64,000 bases of DNA. It comes from Jeotgalibacillus sp. R-1-5s-1. Lineage in GTDB: Bacteria; Bacillota; Bacilli; Bacillales; Jeotgalibacillaceae. Within the stretch, counting starts at the first letter, position 1; every line of letters starts with the position of its first letter. The notes beneath the pieces are model-generated. The model saw only the letters and a program-made list of their open reading frames with translations, did not search any database and was not told where the DNA came from. This document shows positions 44,406 through 53,722 of this stretch, one piece after another. The DNA is taken from positions 124,001-188,000 of the forward strand of contig NZ_SORW01000012.1 in the NCBI RefSeq assembly GCF_004405105.1, in the 5' to 3' direction. A program made the translations under genes and the position numbers.

Positions 44406-46049
44406 TCATTTCTGATAAATTCTGTATGAATTTTTACCGTTATTTTTGGCTTCATACAGGGCTTCATCAGCCTGTTTGATCAGCTCTCTTTTATTTCGCC
44501 CATGGGTTGGATAAATAGAAATTCCCATGCTCGACGTTGTACAAAAGTGATATTGATCCACCTTCCACTCATGCTTAATGGAGCTAAATATTTTTTCAGC
44601 CAACACTTCAACCTCTTTTTCATTCTCTATATCAGGGATCAGGATCAGAAATTCGTCCCCTCCAATACGCGCCACGACCTGATTGTCGTCAAGTGCACTT
44701 TGCAAACGGATTGAAAACTGTTTCAACAACTCATCACCAACATCGTGTCCCATCGAATCATTGATTTCCTTGAAATGATCCATATCGATATACATCAGCG
44801 CGAACATCTTGCCATTCCGGTGGGCATCCTGAATCGTTTCATCAATCTTCTCTGTAATATAACGGCGGTTTGGCAGAGCCGTCAGACTGTCGCTGAACGC
44901 CATTTTTTTCAGTGCATTTTCAGCACGGTTCTGCTTTGTGATATCCTGTCCTACTTCATACATCCCTATAATTTCATTGTTTACTTTTATCGGGATCGTT
45001 TTAATTTTTAAATCCACCTGACGTCCTTTTTTATGCGGAACCGTTGCTTTGTATTCAATAGATTCGCCCTGGAGCGTTCTTTCCATATATGATTGATAAA
45101 GCGTTCGCTGCGATTCCTCTGTCCCCATTAAAAGGTGACCATCATTATTCAGGACTTCCTCTTTTGAGTAGCCGAGAATGTGACTGACGGAAGCATTAAC
45201 ATCAATAATTTTGCCCGTCTGATCCGTTGCCCAGATCACATCCGGATTTAAATCAAACAGAGAACGAAAACGCTCTTCACGTTCCTTCAACTGCCTCTCG
45301 ATCGCCTTCATCCCGCTGATATCTTTATACATCACAATGGCATAAGAACGTCCGCTCATTTTAATCGGGCGGTAGGATGCCAGCACTTCGATCATCCGGC
45401 CATCCTTACATACACGTTGACGTTCCATATTTTCAAAAGACTCTCCTCCGTGAAGTCTTGCCAGAAATGCTTCATGCTTAGTCTGATCATGCCCGTTAAA
45501 AAATGGGGCGACCAGCACATTTTTTACTTCAGCTTCTGTGTAGCCCAGCATTTTCTCAAAAGCCTGATTTACTTTATAAATGGAACCATCCTCATTCATT
45601 AAAAAGATGGCATCTGATGCATGATCCCATACCATTCCAAGTTCAATCGATTTTCTGAGAAGTGATGCCTCCAGCTGTTTTCTTTCCGTGACGTCTCTGG
45701 TAATGGATAATATATGATGAATATGTCCGTTTTCATCTGTAATTGGATTTAATGTCGTTTCACCGGTCCAGCCGTCTTCTGTACTAATTTCAAAAACAAC
45801 AGGTTCATTAGTACGAAGAAGCTCCAGATAATGATGCCTTAAATATTCAGCACGTTTATCTGAATAAATATCTTCGAATCGCCGGCCCAATATGGTTTCG
45901 TCAATTTCCAGACGCTCCTTTGCTTTCTCATTAGCAAATTCATAACGGAAATCAGGACCATCTGCTACTTCTAATATAAAAACAATGTCAGATATTCGGT
46001 TCATCATTGTTATAAAAGGGTATAAATTGCTCTCATAATGCTGTTTCAT
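44406..46049 (-). CDS. diguanylate cyclase with three PAS domains
   Basis: Signalling protein of 547 residues without membrane segments. Three PAS modules: residues 10-125 (ending ILSITRDVTERKQLE), 135-250 (DAIFLMNEDGSIYKVNQAFE, ending MYKDISGMKAIERQL), and 260-375 (PDVIWATDQTGKIIDVNASV, ending YEVGQDITKQNRAE). The GGDEF domain follows, with DSLTALPNRRY near 390, MYIDMDHFKEINDSMGH near 420 and intact RIGGDEFLI near 460, so it should make cyclic-di-GMP. The RxxD feedback site expected nine residues before GGDEF is D-D-N-Q here and therefore absent. No EAL domain. GGAGG precedes the ATG. Downstream of aceA but separated from it by a strong terminator. Confidence 0.93.
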   Translation of the reverse strand: MKQHYESNLYPFITMMNRISDIVFILEVADGPDFRYEFANEKAKERLEIDETILGRRFEDIYSDKRAEYLRHHYLELLRTNEPVVFEISTEDGWTGETTLNPITDENGHIHHILSITRDVTERKQLEASLLRKSIELGMVWDHASDAIFLMNEDGSIYKVNQAFEKMLGYTEAEVKNVLVAPFFNGHDQTKHEAFLARLHGGESFENMERQRVCKDGRMIEVLASYRPIKMSGRSYAIVMYKDISGMKAIERQLKEREERFRSLFDLNPDVIWATDQTGKIIDVNASVSHILGYSKEEVLNNDGHLLMGTEESQRTLYQSYMERTLQGESIEYKATVPHKKGRQVDLKIKTIPIKVNNEIIGMYEVGQDITKQNRAENALKKMAFSDSLTALPNRRYITEKIDETIQDAHRNGKMFALMYIDMDHFKEINDSMGHDVGDELLKQFSIRLQSALDDNQVVARIGGDEFLILIPDIENEKEVEVLAEKIFSSIKHEWKVDQYHFCTTSSMGISIYPTHGRNKRELIKQADEALYEAKNNGKNSYRIYQK

Positions 46050-46216
46050 GTGAATTCCTCCGATTCCTCTGACATAGTACTTTTATCATACCACCGTTTC
46101 CGGGAAAGTACTCATGACAATCGGCTTAAATGTGCTTTAAACGAATACGGTTCTTTTTACTTATTTTTACATAATTATCAATTTGATTGGATTTCTAAAA
46201 TTACATTTTTAACACA

Positions 46217-46262
46217 TAAAGCTGAGGCGGTACTCATCAAGAGTACCGCCTCAGCTTTATTA
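46217..46262 (-). terminator. terminator of aceA
   Basis: AATAAAGCTGAGGCGGTACTC pairs nearly perfectly with its partner AGTACCGCCTCAGCTTTAT; a 20-bp stem, 9 bp after the stop. Confidence 0.82.
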
Positions 46263-46270
46263 AAAAATGA

Positions 46271-47554
46271 TCATGCTTTTTGAAATTGCTCCGTTTCAGT
46301 CGATCCTGACAGGGCAGTTGTTGAAGAGGTTCCGCCGGAAATGACCAATGACACTTCATCGAAGTAACCCGTTCCGACTTCACGCTGATGGCGCGTTGCT
46401 GTATAGCCGTCTGCCTCCGCATCAAATTCTGCCTGCTGAAGTTCTGAGTATGCACCCATCCCGCGAGCTTTATAACCTTTCGCAAGTTCGAACATGCCGA
46501 AGTTGAGAGAATGGAAGCCTGCAAGTGTAACAAACTGAAACTTGTAGCCCATTTTACCCAGCTCCTGCTGGAAGGTTTCGATCGTTTCATCATCCAGCTT
46601 TTTCTTCCAGTTAAATGATGGTGAGCAGTTATAGGCAAGCAGTTTTCCTGGGAACTTTTCATGAATTGCTTCTGCAAAACGTCTTGCTTCTTCAAGATTC
46701 GGTTCAGACGTTTCACACCAGATCAGATCGGCATATGGTGCATACGCCAGCCCTCTTGCAATCGCCTGATCCAGTCCGTCATTTGTTCTGAAGAATCCTT
46801 CAGGCGTCCGTTCACCTGTAATGAACGGGTGATCATAAGGGTCCACATCACTTGTAATGAGATTAGCCGCGTTAGCATCTGTTCGGGCAATAATCACCGT
46901 TGGTACACCCATCACATCTGCTGCAAGACGAGCTGAAATTAAATTCTTAACGGCCGTCTGCGTTGGCAGCAGCACTTTTCCTCCAAGATGGCCGCATTTC
47001 TTTTCAGAAGACAGCTGATCTTCAAGATGTACGCCTCCTGCACCCGCTTCAATCATTGCCTTTGTTAGTTCAAATACGTTTAATGTTCCCCCAAAGCCTG
47101 CTTCCATATCTGCTACAATTGGGGCGAACCAATATGTATCGCCCTTTCCTTCTGCCTGCTGAATCTGATCGGCACGCTGAAGCGTCTGATTAATTCTTTT
47201 CACTACCTGCGGAACACTATTTGCAGGATATAAGCTCTGGTCCGGATACATATGACCCGAAAGGTTCGCATCCGCTGCCACCTGCCAGCCACTCAAATAA
47301 ATCACTTTTAAACCCGCTTTTACCTGCTGCATTGCCTGATTTCCTGTCAGCGCACCCAATGCATTCACATAATCTTCTTCATGCATCAGCTTCCACAGCC
47401 GCTCTGCTCCCATTGTAGCAAGTGTCTGCTCAATCACAACTGATCCTCTAAGCTTAATCACATCTTCAGGTGAATATGGTCTTTCTACCCCTTGAAAGCG
47501 GCTGCTTTGCCACTCCTGCGTTAATGTTTCTGCCTGCTGATTAGTGTTTGTCAT
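46271..47554 (-). CDS. aceA: isocitrate lyase
   Basis: Glyoxylate-shunt enzyme of 427 residues cleaving isocitrate to glyoxylate and succinate. The active-site loop [14 protein letters not shown] is near residue 187; [20 protein letters not shown] near 90 and [13 protein letters not shown] near 310 are family marks, as is [18 protein letters not shown] 47554 is placed nine bases after GGGAG; the longer start at 47563 abuts it. Preceded by the 99-residue Cys protein and glcB on the same strand. The palindrome at 47601-47612 recurs before glcB, suggesting common control of the shunt, used for growth on acetate or fatty acids. Confidence 0.96.
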   Translation of the reverse strand: MTNTNQQAETLTQEWQSSRFQGVERPYSPEDVIKLRGSVVIEQTLATMGAERLWKLMHEEDYVNALGALTGNQAMQQVKAGLKVIYLSGWQVAADANLSGHMYPDQSLYPANSVPQVVKRINQTLQRADQIQQAEGKGDTYWFAPIVADMEAGFGGTLNVFELTKAMIEAGAGGVHLEDQLSSEKKCGHLGGKVLLPTQTAVKNLISARLAADVMGVPTVIIARTDANAANLITSDVDPYDHPFITGERTPEGFFRTNDGLDQAIARGLAYAPYADLIWCETSEPNLEEARRFAEAIHEKFPGKLLAYNCSPSFNWKKKLDDETIETFQQELGKMGYKFQFVTLAGFHSLNFGMFELAKGYKARGMGAYSELQQAEFDAEADGYTATRHQREVGTGYFDEVSLVISGGTSSTTALSGSTETEQFQKA

Positions 47555-47600
47555 TTCATCCATCTCCCTTTGTATTAATACAATAATTATATTTTAATTA

Positions 47601-47612
47601 TGTTATATAACA
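47601..47612. promoter_or_regulatory. TGTTATATAACA palindrome upstream of aceA
   Basis: Perfect 12-bp dyad 46 bp before the aceA start codon; the identical 12-mer stands before glcB at 50234-50245. The spacing suits an operator. Confidence 0.65.
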
Positions 47613-47627
47613 GTTAATCCAAAAAAA

Positions 47628-47927
47628 TTAATCGACATCCGCACAGCATTCGATTGCAGCTTTGAATGACTCATGCTCCATCCCGCACGCACGGCAGCTA
47701 TTGTATGGGATCGTCTCCGCAGGCTGTCTGAAAACAACTACCTCCGTGATTTCCTCCGATACGATTTCAAGCTCACCTGTCGGATGATGATGCAGACGAT
47801 GCGCTTCGTTTCCATATACGAAAAGCGTTCCAGCCATCTCCTCGTTCCGCTTACCCTGAAGAAGCTGCTGCGTCATCCACTTTTCAATCAGCTCACGGTT
47901 GGTTGTTGCCATGATTTGTGTTGTCAT
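47628..47927 (-). CDS. small cysteine-rich protein of unknown function in the glyoxylate block
   Basis: A 99-residue soluble protein, not recognised. The N-terminal half is polar and helical (ELIEKWMTQQLLQGKRNEEM), the middle is beta-like with a histidine cluster (AHRLHHHPTGELEIVSEEIT), and the C-terminus carries SCRACGMEHESFKAAIECC, a CxxC plus CC that could bind zinc. GGAGGGATTTAC precedes the ATG. It lies between glcB and aceA on the same strand, with its own TATATAACAG half-site upstream, so it is probably co-regulated with the shunt. A regulatory or metal-delivery role is speculation. Confidence 0.78.
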   Translation of the reverse strand: MTTQIMATTNRELIEKWMTQQLLQGKRNEEMAGTLFVYGNEAHRLHHHPTGELEIVSEEITEVVVFRQPAETIPYNSCRACGMEHESFKAAIECCADVD

Positions 47928-47960
47928 GTAAATCCCTCCAATTTATTTGATTGATATTAA

Positions 47961-48010
47961 TATATAACAGATTATATTTATATGCAACTGTTTTATAACA
48001 GTTGCATATA
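47961..48010. promoter_or_regulatory. hairpin and operator-like region after glcB
   Basis: TATATGCAACTG (47979-47990) and CAGTTGCATATA (47999-48010) form a perfect 12-bp inverted repeat with loop TTTTATAA. The centre CTGTTTTATAACAG resembles the TGTTATATAACA operator, and another TATATAACAG stands at 47961-47970. It may be the glcB terminator, an operator, or both. Confidence 0.5.
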
Positions 48011-48045
48011 AATTTTTTAAAAACCGCCCTTTTTAAACGAAAAGT

Positions 48046-50217
48046 TTAATTTTTAGTTGAAAGAAGGCTTTTACGTTTAAATTCCAGTCTTTTACGGTGC
48101 AGAATTGGCTCCGTGTATCCCGAAGGCTGACTTGTGCCATTAAATACAAGCTCACAGGCTGCCTGAAAAGCCACCGATTCATCAAATCGACCGGCCATCG
48201 GGAGATAATCAGGATCATCACTGTTTTGCTGATCTACTACCTCCGCCATCTTTTCCAGCACTTCAAGCACCTGCATTCTCGAACAAACTCCTTGCTCAAG
48301 CCAGTTAGCAATATGCTGACTTGAGATTCTGAGCGTGGCACGATCCTCCATTAACCCAACGTTATAAATATCCGGCACCTTTGAACACCCGACTCCGTGC
48401 TCGACCCAGCGGACAACATAACCCAGCAGACCTTGAGCATTGTTTTCAAGCTCCTGTTGAATCTCTTCTTCTGACCATTCAGGACGGGCTAAAGGTAAAG
48501 TCAGCAAGCCGGCACGGCGGTCAGATATCTTCTCCTTTAAATTTTCCTGAACTGATTTCACATGAATTTGATGATAGTGCAACGCATGTAACGTTGCAGC
48601 AGTTGGTGATGGCACCCACGCTGTATTCCCGCCTGCAAGTAAATGCGCAGACTTTTGCTCCATCATTTCTTTCATACGGTCAGGCATCGCCCACATCCCC
48701 TTTCCGATCTGGGCTCTTCCCTGCAATCCGCATTGTAATCCGTTATCAACATTAGATTTCTCATAGGATTGCAACCAGACAGACTGCTTCATTTCACCCT
48801 TTCGAATCACCGGTCCAGCCTGCATGGACGTATGAATTTCATCACCTGTCCGGTCCAGAAACCCTGTATTGATAAACACGATCCGGTTTTTCACCTCACG
48901 GATACAGTTTCTCAAATTGAGGGATGTCCGGCGTTCTTCATCCATCACACCAATTTTTATCGTGTATCTGCCGAGTCCAAGTAAATCCTCCACCCGATTA
49001 AATAATTCATTGGCGAAAGCGACTTCCTCCGAGCCGTGCATTTTCGGTTTTACGATATAGATCGATTCTTTTTCTGAATTCGGCAGCAGTTCTTTTTCAT
49101 TGCGATCATGAAGTGCAATCAGGGTGGTAATAACTGCATCCGCAATCCCCTCATATACTTCCTGGCCATTTTCATCGACCAGCATGGAATTTGTCATTAA
49201 ATGTCCGACATTTCGAATCAGCAGAAGGGAGCGGCCCTTTAATGTGATAGACTCACCATCCGGCTTTATCACCGTTCGATCCTGAGCCAGATTACGGGTC
49301 ATCTTTCTCCCGTTCTTTTCAAAAGAAGCTTCCAATGTGCCCTTCATTAACCCGAGCCAGTTGCGATACACCGCTACTTTATCTTCAGCATCTACCGCTG
49401 TGACTGAGTCCTCACAGTCCATAATCGTTGTAACAGCCGATTCAAGCAAAACATCTTTCACACCCGCTGCATCTGTTGCACCAATTGGATGGTTACGGTC
49501 AATTTGGATTTCTGAATATAGATCGTGGTGCTGTATCAATACAGCTTCCGGATTTTCAGGCGTTCCACGGTATCCCGCAAACAAACCAGGATCCTGAAGC
49601 ACAGTGTAGAACGAAGCTGTTTGAACCATCAGCTCTCCATCCTGAATAAAGTATTGTTCTGCTTCCGCATGCGACCCTTTTGATAAAGGAATCATTTCAT
49701 CCAGAAACTCCTTTGCAAATGCAATCACCCGCTGTCCACGATTAGGGTTATAGCTCTTCCCTTTTTCCGCACCATTCTCTTCACTGATCACATCCGTTCC
49801 ATATAATGCATCATACAGACTTCCCCATCGGGCGTTCGCAGCATTAACGGCATATCGTGCATTATTAACCGGCACCACAAGCTGAGGTCCAGCTTTAACA
49901 GCAATTTCAATATCAACAGCTGCTGTTTCAACCTGAAACTCCTCAACCTCCTGTTCCAGATAGCCAATATCCATCAGAAACTGCTCATATTGATCCCGTT
50001 CTGCATGCCAATCATGCTCACGGTGCCACTGATCAATCTGCTCCTGGAGCCGGTCACGCTTTTCAAGAAGTTTCGTATTCTGAGGAGTAAGTTCATGTAT
50101 CAGATCACTGAAACCACGCCAAAATTCATTGGCGGCTAGCCCTGTTCCAGGAAGTGCCTCCTTTTCAATAAACTCAACTAAAAGCGGGTCAGCCAGTAAT
50201 TTCTCTTTTTGAATCAT
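48046..50217 (-). CDS. glcB: malate synthase G
   Basis: Monomeric enzyme of 723 residues, the usual length of the G isoform, condensing glyoxylate with acetyl-CoA to malate. The segments [20 protein letters not shown] near residue 262, [20 protein letters not shown] near 330, [17 protein letters not shown] near 390 and [18 protein letters not shown] near 450 (with the catalytic aspartate region) are diagnostic. GGGAG eight bases before the ATG. Two TTATATAACA palindromes lie right upstream. It replaces the smaller AceB isoform normally paired with AceA; genes of the glycolate pathway are not seen. Confidence 0.96.
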   Translation of the reverse strand: MIQKEKLLADPLLVEFIEKEALPGTGLAANEFWRGFSDLIHELTPQNTKLLEKRDRLQEQIDQWHREHDWHAERDQYEQFLMDIGYLEQEVEEFQVETAAVDIEIAVKAGPQLVVPVNNARYAVNAANARWGSLYDALYGTDVISEENGAEKGKSYNPNRGQRVIAFAKEFLDEMIPLSKGSHAEAEQYFIQDGELMVQTASFYTVLQDPGLFAGYRGTPENPEAVLIQHHDLYSEIQIDRNHPIGATDAAGVKDVLLESAVTTIMDCEDSVTAVDAEDKVAVYRNWLGLMKGTLEASFEKNGRKMTRNLAQDRTVIKPDGESITLKGRSLLLIRNVGHLMTNSMLVDENGQEVYEGIADAVITTLIALHDRNEKELLPNSEKESIYIVKPKMHGSEEVAFANELFNRVEDLLGLGRYTIKIGVMDEERRTSLNLRNCIREVKNRIVFINTGFLDRTGDEIHTSMQAGPVIRKGEMKQSVWLQSYEKSNVDNGLQCGLQGRAQIGKGMWAMPDRMKEMMEQKSAHLLAGGNTAWVPSPTAATLHALHYHQIHVKSVQENLKEKISDRRAGLLTLPLARPEWSEEEIQQELENNAQGLLGYVVRWVEHGVGCSKVPDIYNVGLMEDRATLRISSQHIANWLEQGVCSRMQVLEVLEKMAEVVDQQNSDDPDYLPMAGRFDESVAFQAACELVFNGTSQPSGYTEPILHRKRLEFKRKSLLSTKN

Positions 50218-50233
50218 TCAATCCACTCCCTTT

Positions 50234-50275
50234 TGTTATATAACAGAATAATAAATATAAAATTATTATATAACA
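50234..50275. promoter_or_regulatory. paired TGTTATATAACA-type palindromes before glcB
   Basis: TGTTATATAACA at 50234-50245 (identical to the aceA site) and TATTATATAACA at 50264-50275, centres 30 bp apart (about three helical turns), 17 and 47 bp before the glcB ATG. Confidence 0.65.
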
Positions 50276-50343
50276 TAATCATCATGAAGCAACCTTTTTC
50301 TTCGCTTTTATTGGAAAAAGCTGTTCAAAATCAGATGATTTGT

Positions 50344-50370
50344 GTAAACTTATAATTGATTAAAGTTAAC
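50344..50370. promoter_or_regulatory. BirA-like operator before bioY
   Basis: GTAAAC-N15-GTTAAC. On the minus strand this reads GTTAAC-N15-GTTTAC, as in known BirA operators. A TATAAT (50351-50356) falls inside. It predicts biotin-dependent repression of bioY. Confidence 0.62.
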
Positions 50371-50389
50371 TTATTCAGGAGGAATGAAG

Positions 50390-50944
50390 ATGTCGTCCAG
50401 TCGTTTGAGAATGTTATTATTCAGCAGTATGATGGCCGCAGTCACAGCCATTCTGGCTCAGGTGGAGATCCCTCTGCCACTCGTCCCGATCAGCGGTCAA
50501 ACCCTTGCAGTCGGAATCGCTGCCACTATTTTAGGAAGCCGTTATGGTGCATTTGCCATGATCATTTATATGTTACTCGGCATAACAGGACTTCCGGTTT
50601 TCGCAGGATTCGCAGGTGGCGCACACGTCGTAGCAGGCCCAACAGGCGGATACATTGTCGGTTTTATTGCGGCCGCCTACTTAACAGGACTGTTTCTTGA
50701 AAAAACATCCTTTACCATCAAAATGGCCATCATCGCCAACCTGATCGGCATGATCGTAACCTTAACCTTCGGAGCCATTTGGCTTAAAGTGTTACTCGAC
50801 ATGTCTTGGCCGGCAGCAATGGCCGCTGGTGTATATCCATTTTTAGTGGTAGGTGTGATTAAAGCCCTGCTGGCTGCGTGGATCGGAATTGCGGTGCGAA
50901 ATCGTTTGGGGAGTTCTCAGATGAGGTTTGGTGAAGCAGCTTAA
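50390..50944 (+). CDS. bioY: biotin transporter BioY (S component)
   Basis: Membrane protein of 184 residues with about six helices. EIPLPLVPISGQTLAVGIAA near residue 28 and GARYG-like LGSRYGAFAMIIYMLLGITG near 50, then FAGGAHVVAGPTGGYIVGFI near 80, are the BioY signatures that line the biotin site. AGGAGG lies seven bases before ATG 50390; the ATG at 50384 is too close. It either works alone or with the shared ECF module, which is not in the window. Preceded by a BirA-like operator. Confidence 0.95.
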   Translation: MSSSRLRMLLFSSMMAAVTAILAQVEIPLPLVPISGQTLAVGIAATILGSRYGAFAMIIYMLLGITGLPVFAGFAGGAHVVAGPTGGYIVGFIAAAYLTGLFLEKTSFTIKMAIIANLIGMIVTLTFGAIWLKVLLDMSWPAAMAAGVYPFLVVGVIKALLAAWIGIAVRNRLGSSQMRFGEAA

Positions 50945-51002
50945 TCACCGATAAACGTCGCTATGAGTAATAACAGGTTGTTTAAAATGTGCAAATCAGT
51001 TT

Positions 51003-51035
51003 GAGAGAAAGTTAAGAATGTACCAACTTTCTCTC
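51003..51035. terminator. terminator between bioY and the SinR-like gene
   Basis: GAGAGAAAGTT / AACTTTCTCTC hairpin between two convergent genes; modest T-run, possibly used both ways. Confidence 0.6.
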
Positions 51036-51085
51036 ATCAAATTAATGAATGTCTGTTAGCGAAATTTCAACTCTATGTTAAACGT

Positions 51086-51439
51086 TTACTTACTGATCAT
51101 ATTTTTGTTTTGTTCCAATAAATTCTTTCTAAATTTAAGATAAACTTGAAATTCAGAAAAATCTCTTTTAGACATCCCTTCTTTAATACTTTCTTTGATT
51201 AAATTTACCCACTCTTGATCAAGACACTTTTCTTTTGTATCTGATTGATCGTCTACTAAATAATCCACAGAGACATCCAGAGTATTCGCAATTTTCGAAA
51301 GGATATCGAGAGACGGATTGCTCTTTTTATTATTCTCCAAGTTTGAAAGGTAAGATTTTGATACGTTTGACTTGAAAGCCAATCCGGAAACAGAGTAGCC
51401 TTTTTTGGTCCTCAAATGTTTTATCTTATCCCCAATCAT
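51086..51439 (-). CDS. SinR-like XRE transcriptional regulator
   Basis: DNA-binding protein of 117 residues. MIGDKIKHLRTKKGYSVSGL then FKSNVSKSYLSNLENNKKSN is an XRE helix-turn-helix very close in pattern to SinR of B. subtilis, and the C-terminus LDQEWVNLIKESIKEGMSKR followed by DFSEFQVYLKFRKN matches the SinR/SinI oligomerisation hook. The frame opens at 51475; ATG 51439 with AAGGGGAAG upstream fits the family start. It lies 67 bp after galU, the last gene of the exopolysaccharide cluster, on the same strand. SinR represses the eps operon in B. subtilis, so it probably regulates this cluster. No sinI-like gene is seen beside it. Confidence 0.88.
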   Translation of the reverse strand: MIGDKIKHLRTKKGYSVSGLAFKSNVSKSYLSNLENNKKSNPSLDILSKIANTLDVSVDYLVDDQSDTKEKCLDQEWVNLIKESIKEGMSKRDFSEFQVYLKFRKNLLEQNKNMISK

Positions 51440-51506
51440 TTTCACTTCCCCTTTAAGTTTTTTTAAAAGTCCCAAATACTCAGTCGTGTTAAACGAATGC
51501 TTTTTA

Positions 51507-52403
51507 CTAATGAAAGATCATATTATTTTCAGTTTTGTAAATGATTTCTCTTAAATAAATTTCAAATTCTTTTTTTATACGGGCATCATTCAGAGCAAAT
51601 TCTACCGTTGTTTTTAAGAAACCTAATATTTCACCTACATCGTATCGAGTCCCTTCAAACTCATAAGCATAAACTGACTGGTGACGATTCAGTTTTTCTA
51701 TCGCGTCTGTTAATTGAACTTCTCCACCTGCTCCCGTTTCCTGATTCTCAAGGATGTTGAATATTTCAGGAGTTAATATATATCGACCCAGTATGGCAAA
51801 ATTAGAAGGAGATGTTCCGGGAGAAGGTTTTTCAATTAATCCTTTCATCTGGATTAACCGCTCTTTTCGACTCATAGGATCAATAATTCCATATCTGGAT
51901 GTTTCGCTTTCGTCCACTTCCTGTACTCCAATGATTGAACGTCCAGTTTCTTCATATTGCTTGATAAGTTGCTTTATACAAGGCACATTACTTTTCACAA
52001 TATCATCACCAAGAAGCACAGCAAAAGGCTCGTTTCCTATAAATTGTCTTGCACACCATATTGCATGTCCAAGACCTTTGGGTTCTTTTTGTCTGATATA
52101 ATGAATGTTCGCCAAATCAGCGGTAAATTTGACCTTTGCTAATAAATCAAATTTTTCTTTATCTAGTAAATTTTTTTCTAACTCGACTGCATAATCAAAG
52201 TGATCTTCAATCGCTCTTTTCCCTTTACCTGTTACAATAATGATATCTTCGATTCCCGCAGCAACTGCTTCCTCAATAATATATTGTATAGTGGGCTTGT
52301 CCAAAATAGGTAACATCTCTTTAGGCATCGCTTTAGTCGCTGGTAAAAATCTCGTCCCCAAGCCAGCAGCGGGTATGATTGCCTTCTTCACTTTTCGCAT
52401 CAT
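51507..52403 (-). CDS. galU: UTP-glucose-1-phosphate uridylyltransferase
   Basis: Enzyme of 298 residues making UDP-glucose. [20 protein letters not shown] near residue 5 is the nucleotide-binding signature; [20 protein letters not shown] follows, and [13 protein letters not shown] near 210 and [20 protein letters not shown] near 262 are conserved. The ATG overlaps the stop of the upstream beta-helix gene by 4 bp, so it belongs to the exopolysaccharide operon. It supplies UDP-glucose for the polymer and possibly for UDP-sulfoquinovose. A second genomic galU (gtaB) is likely. Confidence 0.95.
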   Translation of the reverse strand: MMRKVKKAIIPAAGLGTRFLPATKAMPKEMLPILDKPTIQYIIEEAVAAGIEDIIIVTGKGKRAIEDHFDYAVELEKNLLDKEKFDLLAKVKFTADLANIHYIRQKEPKGLGHAIWCARQFIGNEPFAVLLGDDIVKSNVPCIKQLIKQYEETGRSIIGVQEVDESETSRYGIIDPMSRKERLIQMKGLIEKPSPGTSPSNFAILGRYILTPEIFNILENQETGAGGEVQLTDAIEKLNRHQSVYAYEFEGTRYDVGEILGFLKTTVEFALNDARIKKEFEIYLREIIYKTENNMIFH

Positions 52404-53722
52404 ATATCCATCCCTCTCTCCTCGTTATTTTCATCTTGAGAAATTTCTTTCCATAGATAACGATTATTTTCAACAACACAAATGTAAATGAGATCAGTGC
52501 CATTTATTTCAATCAGTATCATTTTTCCTCTCCATGACTCTGATGGTTCTGGAAGTTCTTCAGCACTATATATGCCTATACCATCAAAATAACTCCGGTC
52601 GTTTAACCTTGTCAGCACAGGTGTCTGATCCTCATTTAGTAAATATTGATTTTTCAACAACTCTTCTTTATCTGTTTTAAACCCTGTTAACTCTATCCGC
52701 CCTCCCGTACTATCTTCAGTCCTGAGCAGTGAAAGGGATCCATCAGTTTCTTGATTAGCTTCTGTATAAAACGTATCTACAGAAACCATTGAATTCCACT
52801 GCATTGTAAAAACGGATGAATTTGATTCTATGAGATTATCATAAGCACGTCCGCCAATGATCTTAACGTTTGAATCGTTTACATTAAAGAATGTACTGTT
52901 TTCTTTTTTAAGATTGTTGCCTTCTAAATGCGGACTGATGACAACAACGTTAAAGCAATAGTCGAATTGAAAAGCCGAAGAAATATTAGCCCATTCAGCA
53001 TTCAGTTGGATAAGCGTCATTTCACTGGCCCGCTCAAACACAAAGGGAACAACATCAGGCTCATATCTGTTTTCCCTCAAACCATTAGAGGTGTAAATGT
53101 TTTCAATAACACTTCCAGTATTTCCTCCTTGAGGAGGTACCAGGTGAATCGCATTTTTCGCGTACTGATAAACATAAATATTTCTCATATTCACTGAGAA
53201 TGCATAGTTTTCTTTATTTTGAGCAATGTAAAACCCTCTGTACACCGAAACCATATGAATACTTTCAAAGACAGAGTTAGCGATTTGATCTTCAAACTGA
53301 ATCGCATTTCTTTCTGTATATTCTCTCTGATCCCAGCCTTCATAGCTAAGGCCAAGGTTTCTCACATCATTTTTGGAGCCAGTCATTCTGAAAATAGGTG
53401 CATTGGCTGTACTATAAATTATAGCCGTATCCATTCCTGAACCTTCAACTCTTTTAGAATCTATTTCAATGGAGTCGGTAATTAAATAGGTTCCTGTTGG
53501 AAAGTAAATATGATCATTCTCACTGAGCGCCATCTTGATCGCATCTGTATCATCGTTCTCACCATCTCCAACCGCACCGTATGTCCTGACACTTATTGCT
53601 GTTACACTTTCCTCACCACTTACCACATCTACTGTTCCTTGAGTTTTTTCATCGTCGGACCAGTAAAATACGGTTGAGGTTACTACAGCTAACAATATCA
53701 ATGCAAGTATTATTTTTTTCAT
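52400..53722 (-). CDS. pectate-lyase-3-type beta-helix protein, secreted or membrane-anchored
   Basis: A 440-residue protein. The N-terminus [20 protein letters not shown] is a signal peptide or anchor, without a clear lipobox cysteine. [20 protein letters not shown] near 45 followed by [16 protein letters not shown] is the start motif of the pectate_lyase_3 / GH28-like right-handed beta-helix, and the long asparagine-rich repeats after it fit a beta-solenoid. Coupled to the neighbours by ATGA overlaps on both sides. In polysaccharide clusters such proteins can cut, trim or bind the polymer; the function here is inferred. No catalytic residues could be assigned. Confidence 0.8.
   Translation of the reverse strand: MKKIILALILLAVVTSTVFYWSDDEKTQGTVDVVSGEESVTAISVRTYGAVGDGENDDTDAIKMALSENDHIYFPTGTYLITDSIEIDSKRVEGSGMDTAIIYSTANAPIFRMTGSKNDVRNLGLSYEGWDQREYTERNAIQFEDQIANSVFESIHMVSVYRGFYIAQNKENYAFSVNMRNIYVYQYAKNAIHLVPPQGGNTGSVIENIYTSNGLRENRYEPDVVPFVFERASEMTLIQLNAEWANISSAFQFDYCFNVVVISPHLEGNNLKKENSTFFNVNDSNVKIIGGRAYDNLIESNSSVFTMQWNSMVSVDTFYTEANQETDGSLSLLRTEDSTGGRIELTGFKTDKEELLKNQYLLNEDQTPVLTRLNDRSYFDGIGIYSAEELPEPSESWRGKMILIEINGTDLIYICVVENNRYLWKEISQDENNEERGMDI

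Noticed and set aside
46237-46716. Same-strand alternative-frame ORF of 159 codons in the 3' part of aceA
   Set aside because: It overlaps conserved isocitrate lyase sequence and the terminator stem; no ribosome site.
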